Shown here piece after piece: positions 52,027 to 64,000 of a stretch of DNA of 64,000 nucleotides (position 1 is its first letter; the number at the start of each line of letters is the position of its first letter). This DNA comes from Marinobacter sp. HL-58 (GTDB taxonomy: Bacteria; Pseudomonadota; Gammaproteobacteria; Pseudomonadales; Oleiphilaceae), in contig NZ_LIHP01000016.1 of the NCBI RefSeq assembly GCF_001314605.1, positions 310,001-374,000 on the forward strand, given 5' to 3'. The notes under the pieces were generated by a model. It saw only the letters and a program-made list of their open reading frames with translations, did no database searches and was not told the DNA's origin. Both the position numbers and the translations under genes were made by a program.

Positions 52027-54260
52027 GAGCGCTTGCGCCTGACGTCGATGATGTTAGGCAGGTTACGGATCTGGGCCAGCAACCGGGCCAGCTGATCAAG
52101 GCTGGAAATTTCCACTGTCACCGTCATGGTGGCGGTGTTCTCATCCTTGTTGGACATGGTGTTCAGCGCCAGTACATCGCTTTTGGATGAAGACAGCACC
52201 TGGGTGATATCCCGTAACAGTCCCGAGCGGTCATAGGCTTCTATTTCCACATCCACCGGATAGACAGCCACCGGCTGACCACCCCAACTCACCTCGATGA
52301 TGCGGTTGGGCTCGAATTCCCGCAGGTTCAGGAATGTAAGGCAGTCCTGCCGGTGTACCGTTACACCACGGCCAACGGTGATGTAGCCACCAATGGGATC
52401 ACCCGGCAGCGGTTTGCAACACTTGGCCACCTGGGTCTTGAGCTTGCCTACACCGAGGATCTGGATATCGGATTCGGTATCGTAAGGCTTGCGCCGCTGG
52501 GTGGTCAGCTTCAGGTCCAGCTGTTCGGATTTAGGCTCCAGCATCTGCTGGGCGACATTGGCCACATGGGTGGGACGCAGGTCACCTGCGCCCACCGCTG
52601 CGAACATGTCTTCGGCCCCCTGATAGTTTACCTTGCGCGCGAGATCATCCAGATCCACCTCGTATAGGGACAGCCGCTTGAATTCATCCTCCAGGATTGC
52701 CCGGCCGTCGATGATGTTGCGGCCACGGTCCTGCTGCTTGAACCAGTGGGTCACCTTGGCTCTGGCACGGGAAGTCTGGATGTAGCCCAGGCTCGGATTC
52801 AGCCAGTCCCGGCTCGGCGCCTGGTTGTTGGAGGTAAGAATGGAGATCTGGTCGCCGGTTTTCAGGGGATAGGTCAGCGGAACAATACGATTGTTCACCT
52901 TGGCGCCCCGGCAGGCGTGGCCGATCTCGGTATGCACCCGGTAGGCAAAGTCCACCGGCGTGGCACCCTGGGGAAGATCCACCACATGGCCCTCGGGGGT
53001 AAACACGTAGACACGGTCGGAGGCCACATCGGACTTCAGGTGGTCCGCCAGCCCGGAGAGGTCACCCAGTTCCTCCTGCCATTCCAGCACCTGGCGCAGC
53101 CAGTTGATCTTGGCGTCGTAACCAACGGAGCGATTGCCCTTGTCCATACCCTTGTAAAGCCAGTGGGCACAGACCCCCAGCTCCGCTTCCTCATGCATGG
53201 CATGGGTGCGGATCTGTACTTCCATTACCTTGCCTTCAGGGCCGATGACGGCTGTATGCAGGGACTGGTACCCGTTTTCCTTGGGGTTGGCGATATAGTC
53301 ATCGAACTCGTTGGGGATATGGCGCCAGAGGGTATGCACGATACCGAGCGCGGCGTAACAGTCCCGCACCTCCGGTACCAGAATACGTACGGCGCGAACA
53401 TCGTACACCTGCGAGAAGTCGATCCCCTTGCGGCGCATCTTTCTCCAGATGCTGTAGATATGCTTGGCACGCCCCGATAATTCGCCTTCTATTCCGGAGG
53501 CGCCGAGCTCTTCTTTCAGGGTGGTGATCACGCGCTTGATGTAGCTTTCACGGTCCAGCCGTTTTTCGTCCAGCAGTTTGGCAATCTTTTTATAGGCGGT
53601 GGCATGCAGGTAGCGGAACGAGAGATCCTCCAGCTCCCACTTGATGTGACCGATACCGAGCCGATGCGCCAGGGGCGCGTAGATATCGAACACCTCGCGG
53701 GCAACGCGCATGCGCTTTTCTTCCGAGGCGTTTTTCACGGCGCGGATGGCACAGGTCCGCTCTGCCAGCTTGATCAGTGCGACCCGCACGTCGTCAATCA
53801 TGGTCACGAGCATCTTGCGGACGTTATCAAGCTGGCCTTCGGTCTGGCCGAGCACATTGCCCTTGAGCGGGTGATGAATGGACGATATGGCAGCCATCTG
53901 CTGCACACCGTCAATCAATCCGGCGACTTCATCACCGAATTCCGCCCGTATTTCCGCCAATGGAATACGCTCTTCCCGCACCGCCCGGTAAAGAATTGCT
54001 GCAACCAGGCTGGTCTGGTCCAGATGCAATTCAACCAGCACCTGGGCCATTTCTATGCCAGTACGGAAACTGCTGGCACCGGGTGCCCACACCCGGTCTT
54101 CACGCACGGCCTGGAAATCGATGGCTGCCGCTTTCTCGCAAGCCCGCCGGAACTGTTCGGCATTCTCCAGATGAGTCTGTGACTCTATCTGGCGAACCCA
54201 GCGCTCAATATCCACCTGGCCGTCGCCGGTCACTGCATAATCTTCGCGAACTTTTACCAT
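52023..54260 (-). CDS. relA: GTP pyrophosphokinase RelA
   Basis: A 745-residue (p)ppGpp synthetase. Order: inactive HD-like region (the HDxxED motif is absent, ILYRAVREERIPL in its place), a synthetase domain (AKHIYSIWRKMRRKGIDF, DVRAVRILV and the RelA-type EFDD in NEFDDYIANPK), a TGS domain (VYVFTPEGHVVDLPQGATPVDFAY), a zinc-finger/helical part (AKCCKPLPGDPIGGY) and a C-terminal ACT domain (VDVEIEAYDRSGLLRDIT). It is therefore the ribosome-linked synthase rather than SpoT. It follows rlmD and is coupled to mazG. Confidence 0.96.
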   Translation of the reverse strand: MVKVREDYAVTGDGQVDIERWVRQIESQTHLENAEQFRRACEKAAAIDFQAVREDRVWAPGASSFRTGIEMAQVLVELHLDQTSLVAAILYRAVREERIPLAEIRAEFGDEVAGLIDGVQQMAAISSIHHPLKGNVLGQTEGQLDNVRKMLVTMIDDVRVALIKLAERTCAIRAVKNASEEKRMRVAREVFDIYAPLAHRLGIGHIKWELEDLSFRYLHATAYKKIAKLLDEKRLDRESYIKRVITTLKEELGASGIEGELSGRAKHIYSIWRKMRRKGIDFSQVYDVRAVRILVPEVRDCYAALGIVHTLWRHIPNEFDDYIANPKENGYQSLHTAVIGPEGKVMEVQIRTHAMHEEAELGVCAHWLYKGMDKGNRSVGYDAKINWLRQVLEWQEELGDLSGLADHLKSDVASDRVYVFTPEGHVVDLPQGATPVDFAYRVHTEIGHACRGAKVNNRIVPLTYPLKTGDQISILTSNNQAPSRDWLNPSLGYIQTSRARAKVTHWFKQQDRGRNIIDGRAILEDEFKRLSLYEVDLDDLARKVNYQGAEDMFAAVGAGDLRPTHVANVAQQMLEPKSEQLDLKLTTQRRKPYDTESDIQILGVGKLKTQVAKCCKPLPGDPIGGYITVGRGVTVHRQDCLTFLNLREFEPNRIIEVSWGGQPVAVYPVDVEIEAYDRSGLLRDITQVLSSSKSDVLALNTMSNKDENTATMTVTVEISSLDQLARLLAQIRNLPNIIDVRRKRS

Positions 54261-54315
54261 ATCGCTCTTGTTCTTCCTGGTTGTTTACCCGGGCATCCGT
54301 GACCGGCACCGAGAT

Positions 54316-55656
54316 TCATCTGTTATCCACGCGCTCGAACACCGCCATGGACTCAACGTGCGTGGTGTGGGGGAACATGTCCATTACCCCCGCCCTTACC
54401 AGCCGGTAGCCATTGCGCACCAACACCCCTGCATCCCTGGCCAGAGTGGCCGGATTACAGGAAACGTACACAATCCGCCTGGCACCGAAGGCTGTCAGGT
54501 ATTCACAGACCTCCTGGGCACCGGTCCGGGGCGGATCGATCAGGATCTTGTCGAAACCCTCAACAGCCCAGGGTTGCGCCGTGAAATCCGCCTGCAAGTC
54601 TGCGCCGTGGAATGCGACATTGGATAACCCGTTGAGTTCCGCATTTTGCCGTCCCCGAACCACCATGGCGTCATCGCCTTCCACGCCAACCACCTGCCCG
54701 GCACGACGCGCCAACGGCAGGGTAAAGTTCCCCAGTCCGCAGAACAGGTCGAGTACCCTCTCATCCGGCTGGACATCCAGCCATTCCACGGCCCTGTGTA
54801 CCATGGTGCGATTGATCCCTGCATTGACCTGGGTAAAGTCCATGGGATGAAACTTCATGGTCAGGTCGAATTCTTCCATGCGATAGGCCAAGCGCTCCTC
54901 ACCCGACTCAGGCCAGATCCTGTAAACCGTATCCGGCCCTTTTGGCTGCAGGTAGATATGCAATTCATGGGCCTGACCAAACCGGATCAGCGCCGCGGTG
55001 TCTGCTTCGCTCAACGGGTCCATGTTGCGGAAGACCATGGCCGCCTCCTGATCGCCGCAGGCCACTTCCACCTGGGGAATGCGCCGGTAGGCCTCCAGGC
55101 CGTGAAGCATTTCCCGAAGCGGAGCAATGCGATCGCCTATGCGCGGATCCAGCACCACACACCGGTCGATGTCAGTCAGGAAGCTGTTGCGTTTTTCACG
55201 GAAGCCCACCAGCACCGACTCCCGCGCCGGCACATACTTCACCCCCAGCCTGGCCTTGCGCCGATAACCGAGCGCCGGAGAACGCATGGGCGCCACCCAT
55301 TCTTCTGGCTCAATGCCCCCGAAGTGGGCAAAGTGCTCCCTTAGGGTATCCTCCTTGAACCGGATCTGAGCATCACTGTCCATATGTTGCAGGCTGCAAC
55401 CCCCGCACAGGTCCGCAAACTCGCAGGGGGGTGTAATCCGGGCCTCGCTGGCTTCCAGCACCTCCACGGCCCGCAACTCGTCGAACTTGCTGCGTGAGCT
55501 GATCACCTTTGCCATTACCGTTTCGCCGGGCAGCGCGCCATCAACAAACTGCGCCTTGCCATTCTCACGGGCAATACCGCGGCCATCATGGCTCAGGGTT
55601 TCAATAACACAACGCACCGGCTTGGTGGGCAGGACTTTCCTGCGTCTTCTGCTCAT
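54316..55656 (-). CDS. rlmD: 23S rRNA (uracil-1939-C5)-methyltransferase
   Basis: A 446-residue RumA-family enzyme. An N-terminal TRAM domain ([24 protein letters not shown]) and iron-sulfur cysteines ([17 protein letters not shown]) precede the SAM site ([16 protein letters not shown]), [12 protein letters not shown] and the catalytic Cys in [14 protein letters not shown]. Its position beside relA is a conserved gammaproteobacterial arrangement. It lies 20 bases after cysM on the same strand. Confidence 0.95.
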   Translation of the reverse strand: MSRRRRKVLPTKPVRCVIETLSHDGRGIARENGKAQFVDGALPGETVMAKVISSRSKFDELRAVEVLEASEARITPPCEFADLCGGCSLQHMDSDAQIRFKEDTLREHFAHFGGIEPEEWVAPMRSPALGYRRKARLGVKYVPARESVLVGFREKRNSFLTDIDRCVVLDPRIGDRIAPLREMLHGLEAYRRIPQVEVACGDQEAAMVFRNMDPLSEADTAALIRFGQAHELHIYLQPKGPDTVYRIWPESGEERLAYRMEEFDLTMKFHPMDFTQVNAGINRTMVHRAVEWLDVQPDERVLDLFCGLGNFTLPLARRAGQVVGVEGDDAMVVRGRQNAELNGLSNVAFHGADLQADFTAQPWAVEGFDKILIDPPRTGAQEVCEYLTAFGARRIVYVSCNPATLARDAGVLVRNGYRLVRAGVMDMFPHTTHVESMAVFERVDNR

Positions 55657-55676
55657 AGATACTTCTCTTGATGAAT

Positions 55677-56570
55677 TCAGGCGCCGGGAAAGACACCTGT
55701 AGACAGGTAACGGTCGCCCCGGTCACAGATAATGGCCACGATCACTGCGTTTTCAACCTGGGCTGACAGTTTCAGTGCCGCGGCAATGGAGCCGCCGGAG
55801 GAAACCCCACAGAAGATACCTTCCTCACTGGCCAGTGCACGCATGGTGTCTTCGGCTTCCTGCTGGCCGATATCCAGTACGGTGTCGACACGGGAAGCAT
55901 CATAGATTTTAGGCAGGTAGGGTTCCGGCCAGCGGCGGATTCCTGGAATCGAGGCCCCTTCTTTTGGTTGCAGGCCAACGATCTGAATGTCCGGATTGCG
56001 TTCCTTGAGGTACCTGGAAACCCCCATTATGGTACCGGTGGTACCCATGGAGCTGACAAAGTGGGTCACCTTGCCTTCGGTCTGTTCCCAGATCTCAGGG
56101 CCTGTGGTGCGGTAGTGGGCCAGCGGATTGTCCTGATTGGCAAACTGGTCCAGCACCTTGCCCTTGCCCTCTGATTCCATCCGCTGGGCCAGGTCCCGGG
56201 CGGATTCCATGCCGCCCTCTTTGCTGACATTGATAATTTCGGCGCCGTAGGCCCGCATGGACGCGCGGCGCTCTTCGCTGGCATTCTCGGGCATGATCAG
56301 AACCATCCGATACCCCTTGATGGCCGCCGCCATCGCCAGGGCTATACCGGTGTTGCCGCTGGTGGCCTCGATCAGGGTATCGCCCGGCTTTATGTCACCC
56401 CGGCGCTCCGCCTCCTGGATCATGCTGATAGCCGGGCGGTCTTTCACTGACCCTGCCGGGTTGTTGCCTTCCAGCTTGGCCAGAATCACGTTGCTGGTTT
56501 TACCAGGAAGCCTTTGCAACCTCACCAGGGGCGTATGCCCTACATAATCTTCGATGGTCGGGAAATGCAT
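55677..56570 (-). CDS. cysM: Cysteine synthase B (O-acetylserine sulfhydrylase)
   Basis: A 297-residue PLP enzyme of fold type II. The PLP lysine is in [11 protein letters not shown] (near residue 44), with [12 protein letters not shown] (Asn-binding loop) and [13 protein letters not shown] for cofactor phosphate. It makes L-cysteine from O-acetylserine with sulfide or thiosulfate. Length and the FFTxxED-free pattern agree with CysM over CysK. It is divergent from the BarA gene, with a 247-base gap in which I see no gene. Confidence 0.93.
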   Translation of the reverse strand: MHFPTIEDYVGHTPLVRLQRLPGKTSNVILAKLEGNNPAGSVKDRPAISMIQEAERRGDIKPGDTLIEATSGNTGIALAMAAAIKGYRMVLIMPENASEERRASMRAYGAEIINVSKEGGMESARDLAQRMESEGKGKVLDQFANQDNPLAHYRTTGPEIWEQTEGKVTHFVSSMGTTGTIMGVSRYLKERNPDIQIVGLQPKEGASIPGIRRWPEPYLPKIYDASRVDTVLDIGQQEAEDTMRALASEEGIFCGVSSGGSIAAALKLSAQVENAVIVAIICDRGDRYLSTGVFPGA

Positions 56571-56817
56571 GCTCTTACCTTCCTCAAATCTGCCGCAACC
56601 CGCGGCCAGCAGTTAACGCCGGCAACACAAGCCTGTGGTACACTCCGGATTCGCATGATACGCGGAATAGCCGCCGTCTCCCAATACAGCTTCTCGCTAT
56701 ATCCATGACTGCGGGCTATATCCGGGAGTGCCATCACGGCCAGAACGGCTGCAATCATCTATTCTGTCAGGGAAGAATGCCGGAGATCAGGCCGGCGACG
56801 TCAATCGGGAACTCACT

Positions 56818-59694
<2,877 letters not shown>

Positions 59695-59703
59695 TACATC
59701 CCG

Positions 59704-60453
59704 TCAGGCCCGGGCGTTTTGCAGGATCGCCTTCATGTCCCGCACGGCCTCCTTCAGGCCGGTGAATACCGCCCGGGCAATAATGGCATGGCCGATGTTG
59801 AGCTCATTAATGCCAGGAATCGCAGCAACCCGCTCAGTGTTGTGATAGTGAAGGCCGTGGCCCGCATTCACGATCAGGCCCTTTTTACGGGCATGCTCCA
59901 CGGCATTCACCAGGGTATCGAAGGCGGCTTCTGCAAGTTCCGGTGTACCGGCTTCCGCATATTCGCCAGTATGAAGTTCCACCACCGGTGCGCCACACCT
60001 GACCGCGGCATCAATCTGCCCGATGTCAGGATCGATAAACAGGGACACCTCGGCCCCTATCCGCGCCAGACGCTCACAGGCTTTTGCAACCCGCGCCTCC
60101 TGGCCCTCCACATCAAGCCCGCCCTCGGTGGTCAGCTCTTCACGCTTTTCCGGCACCAGGCAGACACATTCCGGCCGCACCTGTTCAGCGAATGCCAGCA
60201 TGGCGTCTGTCACCGCCATTTCCAGATTCATCTTGGTGGTCAGGATTTCCCTGAGCAGCAGTACATCCCGGTCCTGAATATGGCGACGGTCTTCCCGGGG
60301 ATGAATGGTAATCCCGTCTGCCCCGGCTTCTTCCGCCATGATGGCCGCCTGGACCGGATCCGGATAGCGGGTGCCCCTGGCCTGCCGCAGCGTTGCGACA
60401 TGATCAATATTGACGCCCAGCAACACTCTGGGGCTGGTTGCACTAGGATTCAT
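59704..60453 (-). CDS. pdxJ: Pyridoxine 5'-phosphate synthase
   Basis: A 249-residue TIM-barrel enzyme of the DXP-dependent vitamin B6 pathway: [18 protein letters not shown] at the start, [14 protein letters not shown], and [10 protein letters not shown] near the end. The start at 60453 follows GAGGAG. It overlaps recO by 11 bases and is the last gene of the lepB-to-pdxJ operon, the standard gammaproteobacterial order. The barA gene converges with a 9-base gap. Confidence 0.96.
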   Translation of the reverse strand: MNPSATSPRVLLGVNIDHVATLRQARGTRYPDPVQAAIMAEEAGADGITIHPREDRRHIQDRDVLLLREILTTKMNLEMAVTDAMLAFAEQVRPECVCLVPEKREELTTEGGLDVEGQEARVAKACERLARIGAEVSLFIDPDIGQIDAAVRCGAPVVELHTGEYAEAGTPELAEAAFDTLVNAVEHARKKGLIVNAGHGLHYHNTERVAAIPGINELNIGHAIIARAVFTGLKEAVRDMKAILQNARA

Positions 60454-61171
60454 GACGATCTCCTCGATGATGACGGAACAGGCTACGGCTGTTGAGAGGC
60501 CGGCCCTGCAGAAGGTAATCCACCAGTACACGGGTTACCCGCTTGGCAACGCGCCGACACTCCGTTGATTCCAGGTCTCCGGAGGCCAGCGCCAGCAACG
60601 TGGCACCGGAAAGGTCCTGAAGCCTGACACCAGCCGAAGGCGTGGCCAGAATCCCCTGCTCCGGATCATAGCAATAATATTCACTGGCCTCGACCGCATG
60701 CCCGGTGTCGGTTGCGAGGTCCCAGGCAAAGTCATACCCCAGCTCCGCGGCAAATGATTGCTCGAACCGGCGCAGGACCGGCTCCACATCACGGGCTCCC
60801 GACAACTCGGCGATCACATCGATATAGGCGGCGAAGAGACGGGGATGGGGATCTGACGGGGGCAGCAGGCGCTGCAGGAGTTCATTAACGTACAACCCGC
60901 TGTACAGGGATACCGTGCGCTTGAGGGCAGGCCCGCCGCGGACTTCTGCCTGGGTCAGAGTCTTCAGGTCACTGCGGCCGGTCCAGTCCAGTAGCAACGG
61001 CTGAAACGGCTGTAACTGTGCCTTCAGTGGGCTCTTGGCGCTGTTGCCACCCCGGGCAATAAGGGTAAGCCGGCCCCCGTTGAGGGAGAAGATGTCCACC
61101 ATCAGACTGGTTTCGCGCCAGGGCCTGCGGTGGAGGACATACGCGGGCTCCTGCTGCACTGGCCCCGTCAT
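60443..61171 (-). CDS. recO: DNA repair protein RecO
   Basis: A 242-residue recombination mediator that loads RecA with RecF and RecR. An N-terminal OB-fold ([33 protein letters not shown]) is followed by a helical domain ([16 protein letters not shown]). The family's zinc cysteines are not conserved, as in many gammaproteobacteria. It lies between era (7-base gap) and pdxJ (11-base overlap). Confidence 0.93.
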   Translation of the reverse strand: MTGPVQQEPAYVLHRRPWRETSLMVDIFSLNGGRLTLIARGGNSAKSPLKAQLQPFQPLLLDWTGRSDLKTLTQAEVRGGPALKRTVSLYSGLYVNELLQRLLPPSDPHPRLFAAYIDVIAELSGARDVEPVLRRFEQSFAAELGYDFAWDLATDTGHAVEASEYYCYDPEQGILATPSAGVRLQDLSGATLLALASGDLESTECRRVAKRVTRVLVDYLLQGRPLNSRSLFRHHRGDRHES

Positions 61172-61178
61172 GGTTTCC

Positions 61179-62099
61179 TCAGAAGTCGGTCATGCCGAGA
61201 CTCTTGAGCGCCCGGTCGCTGTCCGCCCAGCCCCGTTTGACCTTGACCCAGAGCCGCAGCATGACCTTGCTGTCAAAAAGGCGCTCCATGTCGGTTCTGG
61301 CTTCCTGACCGATACGACGCAGGCGCTCGCCCTTGTCGCCAATAATGATCTTTTTCTGGCCCTCACGTTCAACCAGAATCAGGGCAGAAATGTGCAGGGT
61401 CTTGCCGTCCTTGCGGAACTCCTCGATTTCGACCGCCACGGAGTATGGCAGTTCGGCACCCAGTTGCCGGGTAATTTTTTCCCGCACCATTTCCGAAGCC
61501 ATAAACCGTTCACTGCGATCGGTAATCTGGTCGTCCGGATAGAAATGAACGCTTTGTGGCAGGAAACGTCCAACGGCTTTCTCCAGGGGCTCCAGATTCA
61601 TGCCCTTCAGTGCCGACAGGGGAATGATTTCGGCGAAATCCCGTTTCCGTGACAGCATGTCCAGGTGGGGAAGCAGGGCTTCACGATTCTCGATCCGGTC
61701 CACCTTGTTCACCGCAAGAATCACCGGGCACTTCAGGCTGCTCAGCTTCTCCAGCACCATGTCGTCGGCAGTGGTCCAGGCCAGCTGATCAACCACGAAC
61801 ACAGCCACGTCAACGTCCTTCAGCGCCGACGTAGCAGCCTTGTTCATATAGCGGTTGATCGCCCGGGGCTCTTCCTCGTGCATGCCCGGTGTATCCACGT
61901 AGATTGCCTGTACCGGGCCCTCGGTCTTGATTCCCAGAACCTGGTGACGTGTGGTTTGTGGTTTTCGCGAGGTGATACTCAGTTTCTGGCCAAGGATATG
62001 GTTCAGCAGCGTCGACTTGCCGACATTGGGGCGTCCGACAATAGCCACAAAACCACATCGGCTGTCCGGGTTCTCCGGGCGGGTAATATCATTCATCAT
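61179..62099 (-). CDS. era: GTPase Era
   Basis: A 306-residue GTPase needed for 30S ribosome maturation. G1 [13 protein letters not shown]3 DTPGMHEE, G4 NKVD, then a C-terminal KH domain ([21 protein letters not shown]). It overlaps rnc by four bases (ATGA) and precedes recO by seven. Confidence 0.96.
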   Translation of the reverse strand: MMNDITRPENPDSRCGFVAIVGRPNVGKSTLLNHILGQKLSITSRKPQTTRHQVLGIKTEGPVQAIYVDTPGMHEEEPRAINRYMNKAATSALKDVDVAVFVVDQLAWTTADDMVLEKLSSLKCPVILAVNKVDRIENREALLPHLDMLSRKRDFAEIIPLSALKGMNLEPLEKAVGRFLPQSVHFYPDDQITDRSERFMASEMVREKITRQLGAELPYSVAVEIEEFRKDGKTLHISALILVEREGQKKIIIGDKGERLRRIGQEARTDMERLFDSKVMLRLWVKVKRGWADSDRALKSLGMTDF

Positions 62100-62785
62100 T
62101 CATTCTCCACGCCCAGTTCCTTGAGGGCATTGCGGGCGGCCTGCTGCTCGGCGATCCGGCGGCTATTGCCGGTTCCGGTGGTTTTCCGATCCAGCGACGG
62201 CAGAGCACAGGAAACATGGAACGTCTGGGCGTGGGCTTCACCATCCACGGAAATTACATCGTAGCGCGGCAGCGGAAACTGCCGCGACTGCAGGTATTCC
62301 TGCAACCGGGTTTTGGGGTCCTTCTGGGTGTCCTGCAAATCCAGTTGCTTCAGGCGCACCTCGAACCAGCGCAGCACCTGCTCCCGGCAGGTATGAAAAT
62401 CACTGTCCAGATAGATTGCGCCGATAATCGACTCAACCGCATCGGCAAGGATCGACTCTCGGCGAAACCCGCCACTTTTCAGCTCACCGGAGCCCAGTCG
62501 AAGGTATTTTCCCAGTTCAAATTCACGGCCGATCTCCGCCAGGGTAACCCCCTTGACCATGCGGGCACGCAGGCGACTAAGCTGCCCCTCCCGGGCCTTC
62601 TCGAAGCGCAGGTACAGGTGCTCTGCTATGACCATATTGACAATGGAGTCACCCAGAAATTCCAGGCGCTCATTGTTCTGGTTACCGTAACTTCGATGGG
62701 TCAGCGCCAGCAACAGGCGCTCAGGGGTTTTGAACTGATAGCCGATACGCCGCTGCAGCTGGTCCAGATCCGGTTGTGAATTCAC
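62096..62785 (-). CDS. rnc: Ribonuclease III
   Basis: A 229-residue double-strand RNA endonuclease. The signature [21 protein letters not shown] is present along with the [16 protein letters not shown] catalytic helix and a C-terminal dsRBD ([11 protein letters not shown] and [21 protein letters not shown]). It is coupled by four-base overlaps to both DUF4845 and era. Confidence 0.96.
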   Translation of the reverse strand: MNSQPDLDQLQRRIGYQFKTPERLLLALTHRSYGNQNNERLEFLGDSIVNMVIAEHLYLRFEKAREGQLSRLRARMVKGVTLAEIGREFELGKYLRLGSGELKSGGFRRESILADAVESIIGAIYLDSDFHTCREQVLRWFEVRLKQLDLQDTQKDPKTRLQEYLQSRQFPLPRYDVISVDGEAHAQTFHVSCALPSLDRKTTGTGNSRRIAEQQAARNALKELGVENE

Positions 62786-63171
62786 TTGCCCTTCATCTCA
62801 TACTCGTGTTGGAAGTGGATAACCGTATCTACGTTACGGAAAAGGTTGTTGCGGACTTCATAATCCACATTGATCACGACAAACTCGCCGTTTTTCTCAA
62901 CGCTGATGTTCTTGGCGTCGAAGCCCCTCACGTTGTTCACGCTCAGGCGCTTGTTGATCAGGCTTCTGACCTGGGAGGGCCCCATTTCGGAGAGGTCTTC
63001 GGTTCCCTCCAGGCTTTCCAGTGCCTCCTGAATGGTAATATCGTCCAGATACGCCGGCCCCAGCTTGATGACCAGTGTCAGCAGGCTGCCGAAAAAGAGC
63101 ACCATGATCATGATCACCAGTGCCGAGGCACCTGACTGCCTGCGCATGGAGGAAAGACTGTTTTTTTTCAT
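62782..63171 (-). CDS. DUF4845 domain membrane protein
   Basis: A 129-residue protein with one N-terminal transmembrane helix ([19 protein letters not shown]) after a short basic tail, and a small periplasmic domain ([29 protein letters not shown]). It belongs to the DUF4845 family found between lepB and rnc in gammaproteobacteria. The start resembles a pilin-like [11 protein letters not shown] but lacks a full prepilin site. It overlaps rnc by four bases. No role is known. Confidence 0.88.
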   Translation of the reverse strand: MKKNSLSSMRRQSGASALVIMIMVLFFGSLLTLVIKLGPAYLDDITIQEALESLEGTEDLSEMGPSQVRSLINKRLSVNNVRGFDAKNISVEKNGEFVVINVDYEVRNNLFRNVDTVIHFQHEYEMKGK

Positions 63172-63200
63172 TGTAGAGACACCCCTGAATTACAACCCAC

Positions 63201-63986
63201 TTATTCTATGCCGCCCACACGATCAAATGATGGCAGACTGGTCAACGATTGCCAGTGCATCCAGATCGCAAATGCCTTGCCCACCACCAGTTCGTCCGGC
63301 ACCGTGCCCCAGTAGCGGCTATCGTTACTGTTGTCGCGGTTGTCACCCATCACGAAATACTCCCCCTCCGGCACCAGCCACTCTCCCTCGCCGGAGCGGC
63401 CCGTGCGCCCGAGTGTCAGGAACACGTCGTGTTCACTGTCGCCCAGGGTCTCGCGCCAAAGCTCTGCCGGTGGCAATCGGGCCACAAAACGGGATTCGAC
63501 TTTTTCGCCATTGATGTAGAGCTCCCTGTCTTCGTAGCGGATACGATCCCCGGGCATGCCGACAACCCGCTTGATGTAATTGGTGCTGCCATCTTCCGGA
63601 TAGCGAAAGACAACAATATCGCCCCGCTCGGGATCATCCACCTCAAGAATTTTTGTACCGGCAACGGGCAGCCTAAGCCCATAAGCGTACTTATTGACCA
63701 GAATGAAGTCTCCCACTTCCAGGGTCGGCAACATGGAGCCCGAGGGAATCTGGAATGGCTCCACCAGGAACGAACGCAACACCAGCACTACGGCCAGAAC
63801 CGGGAAAAAAGAACGGCTGAGGTCAACAAGGTAGGGTTCCCTGGGCTCTTCGTCGCCCTCCTGCTCGCCCGGTTTCAGTCCTGCCGCAGCAAGCCTGCGC
63901 TTACGGAGGAAGAGCCTGTCCAACAGCCAGATCAGCCCGGTTGCAAACGTCAGAACTACAAGAACCAGGGGAAAATCAATATCCAT
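63201..63986 (-). CDS. lepB: Signal peptidase I (LepB)
   Basis: A 261-residue inner-membrane peptidase that cleaves Sec signal peptides. Two N-terminal transmembrane segments (FPLVLVVLTFATGLIWLLD and RSFFPVLAVVLVLRSFLVEPF) lead to the catalytic Ser in QIPSGSMLPTL and Lys in YIKRVVGMPGD; GEYFVMGDNRDNSNDSRYWG completes the S26 family pattern. It begins the visible part of the lepB-DUF4845-rnc-era-recO-pdxJ unit; lepA would be expected beyond the right edge but is not seen. Confidence 0.96.
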   Translation of the reverse strand: MDIDFPLVLVVLTFATGLIWLLDRLFLRKRRLAAAGLKPGEQEGDEEPREPYLVDLSRSFFPVLAVVLVLRSFLVEPFQIPSGSMLPTLEVGDFILVNKYAYGLRLPVAGTKILEVDDPERGDIVVFRYPEDGSTNYIKRVVGMPGDRIRYEDRELYINGEKVESRFVARLPPAELWRETLGDSEHDVFLTLGRTGRSGEGEWLVPEGEYFVMGDNRDNSNDSRYWGTVPDELVVGKAFAIWMHWQSLTSLPSFDRVGGIE

Positions 63987-64000
63987 TCAGGTGCCTTTTA

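Overview
The window is chromosomal DNA of a gammaproteobacterium, most likely a Marinobacter or a close relative. That assignment is an inference. It rests on a long-chain fatty acyl-CoA reductase of the type known from Marinobacter wax-ester synthesis (28607-30145), on the gammaproteobacterial gene orders barA / cysM-rlmD-relA-mazG and lepB-DUF4845-rnc-era-recO-pdxJ, and on a complete periplasmic nitrate reductase operon. Coding density is high. I saw no rRNA, tRNA, CRISPR array, prophage or insertion sequence.

Layout. 1-5000: end of a sugar dehydrogenase-like gene, a GFA-family protein, two aldo/keto reductases, a DUF6064-type membrane protein and a DacB-type PBP4. 5011-9582 (minus): napEFDABC, including a 57-residue NapE. 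9877-13692: envelope lipoproteins (DUF4398, DUF4398-OmpA, a four-repeat DUF4397 protein, DUF6279). 13695-18822 (minus): a fatty/hydroxy-acid catabolic cluster (acyl-CoA dehydrogenase, SDR, APH-type kinase, histidine phosphatase, SDR) with a divergent LysR gene; three copies of a long palindromic repeat sit between its genes. 19836-25561: small membrane protein, EAL phosphodiesterase, D-malate/tartrate dehydrogenase-like enzyme, DUF1439 lipoprotein, CPXCG protein, aminotransferase, D-2-hydroxyacid dehydrogenase. 25679-30145 (minus): LuxR-type response regulator, acs and the acyl-CoA reductase, a carbon-storage and acetate block. 30386-38138: a MinD/ParA-like ATPase divergent from an HDOD-histidine kinase and a REC-PAS-GGDEF-EAL protein, then a methyltransferase/DUF2156 pair. 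38116-45865: murI, nudC, plsB, rsmJ, an unknown coupled gene, uppP, tsaB, adk. 46070-51040: a YbaK-like/HDOD fusion, a fourth palindromic repeat, ppc, and two paralogous small proteins facing each other. 51169-63986: mazG, relA, rlmD, cysM, the BarA/GacS hybrid kinase, pdxJ, recO, era, rnc, DUF4845, lepB.

Themes. Nitrate respiration, acetate activation, reduced-lipid storage and acyl/hydroxyacyl-CoA breakdown suit a marine hydrocarbon or lipid user. Signalling is dense: three HDOD, GGDEF or EAL loci, BarA, RelA and a two-component regulator. The most unusual signal is the repeat family at 16274-16379, 17273-17367, 17471-17569 and 47521-47624. Its internal core is conserved, but each copy has its own long, nearly perfect complementary arms, unrelated in sequence to those of the other copies. 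The kinase/phosphatase/acyl-CoA dehydrogenase cluster, the HDOD-kinase/c-di-GMP operon and the small-protein pair at 50383-51040 are the other places worth experimental attention.
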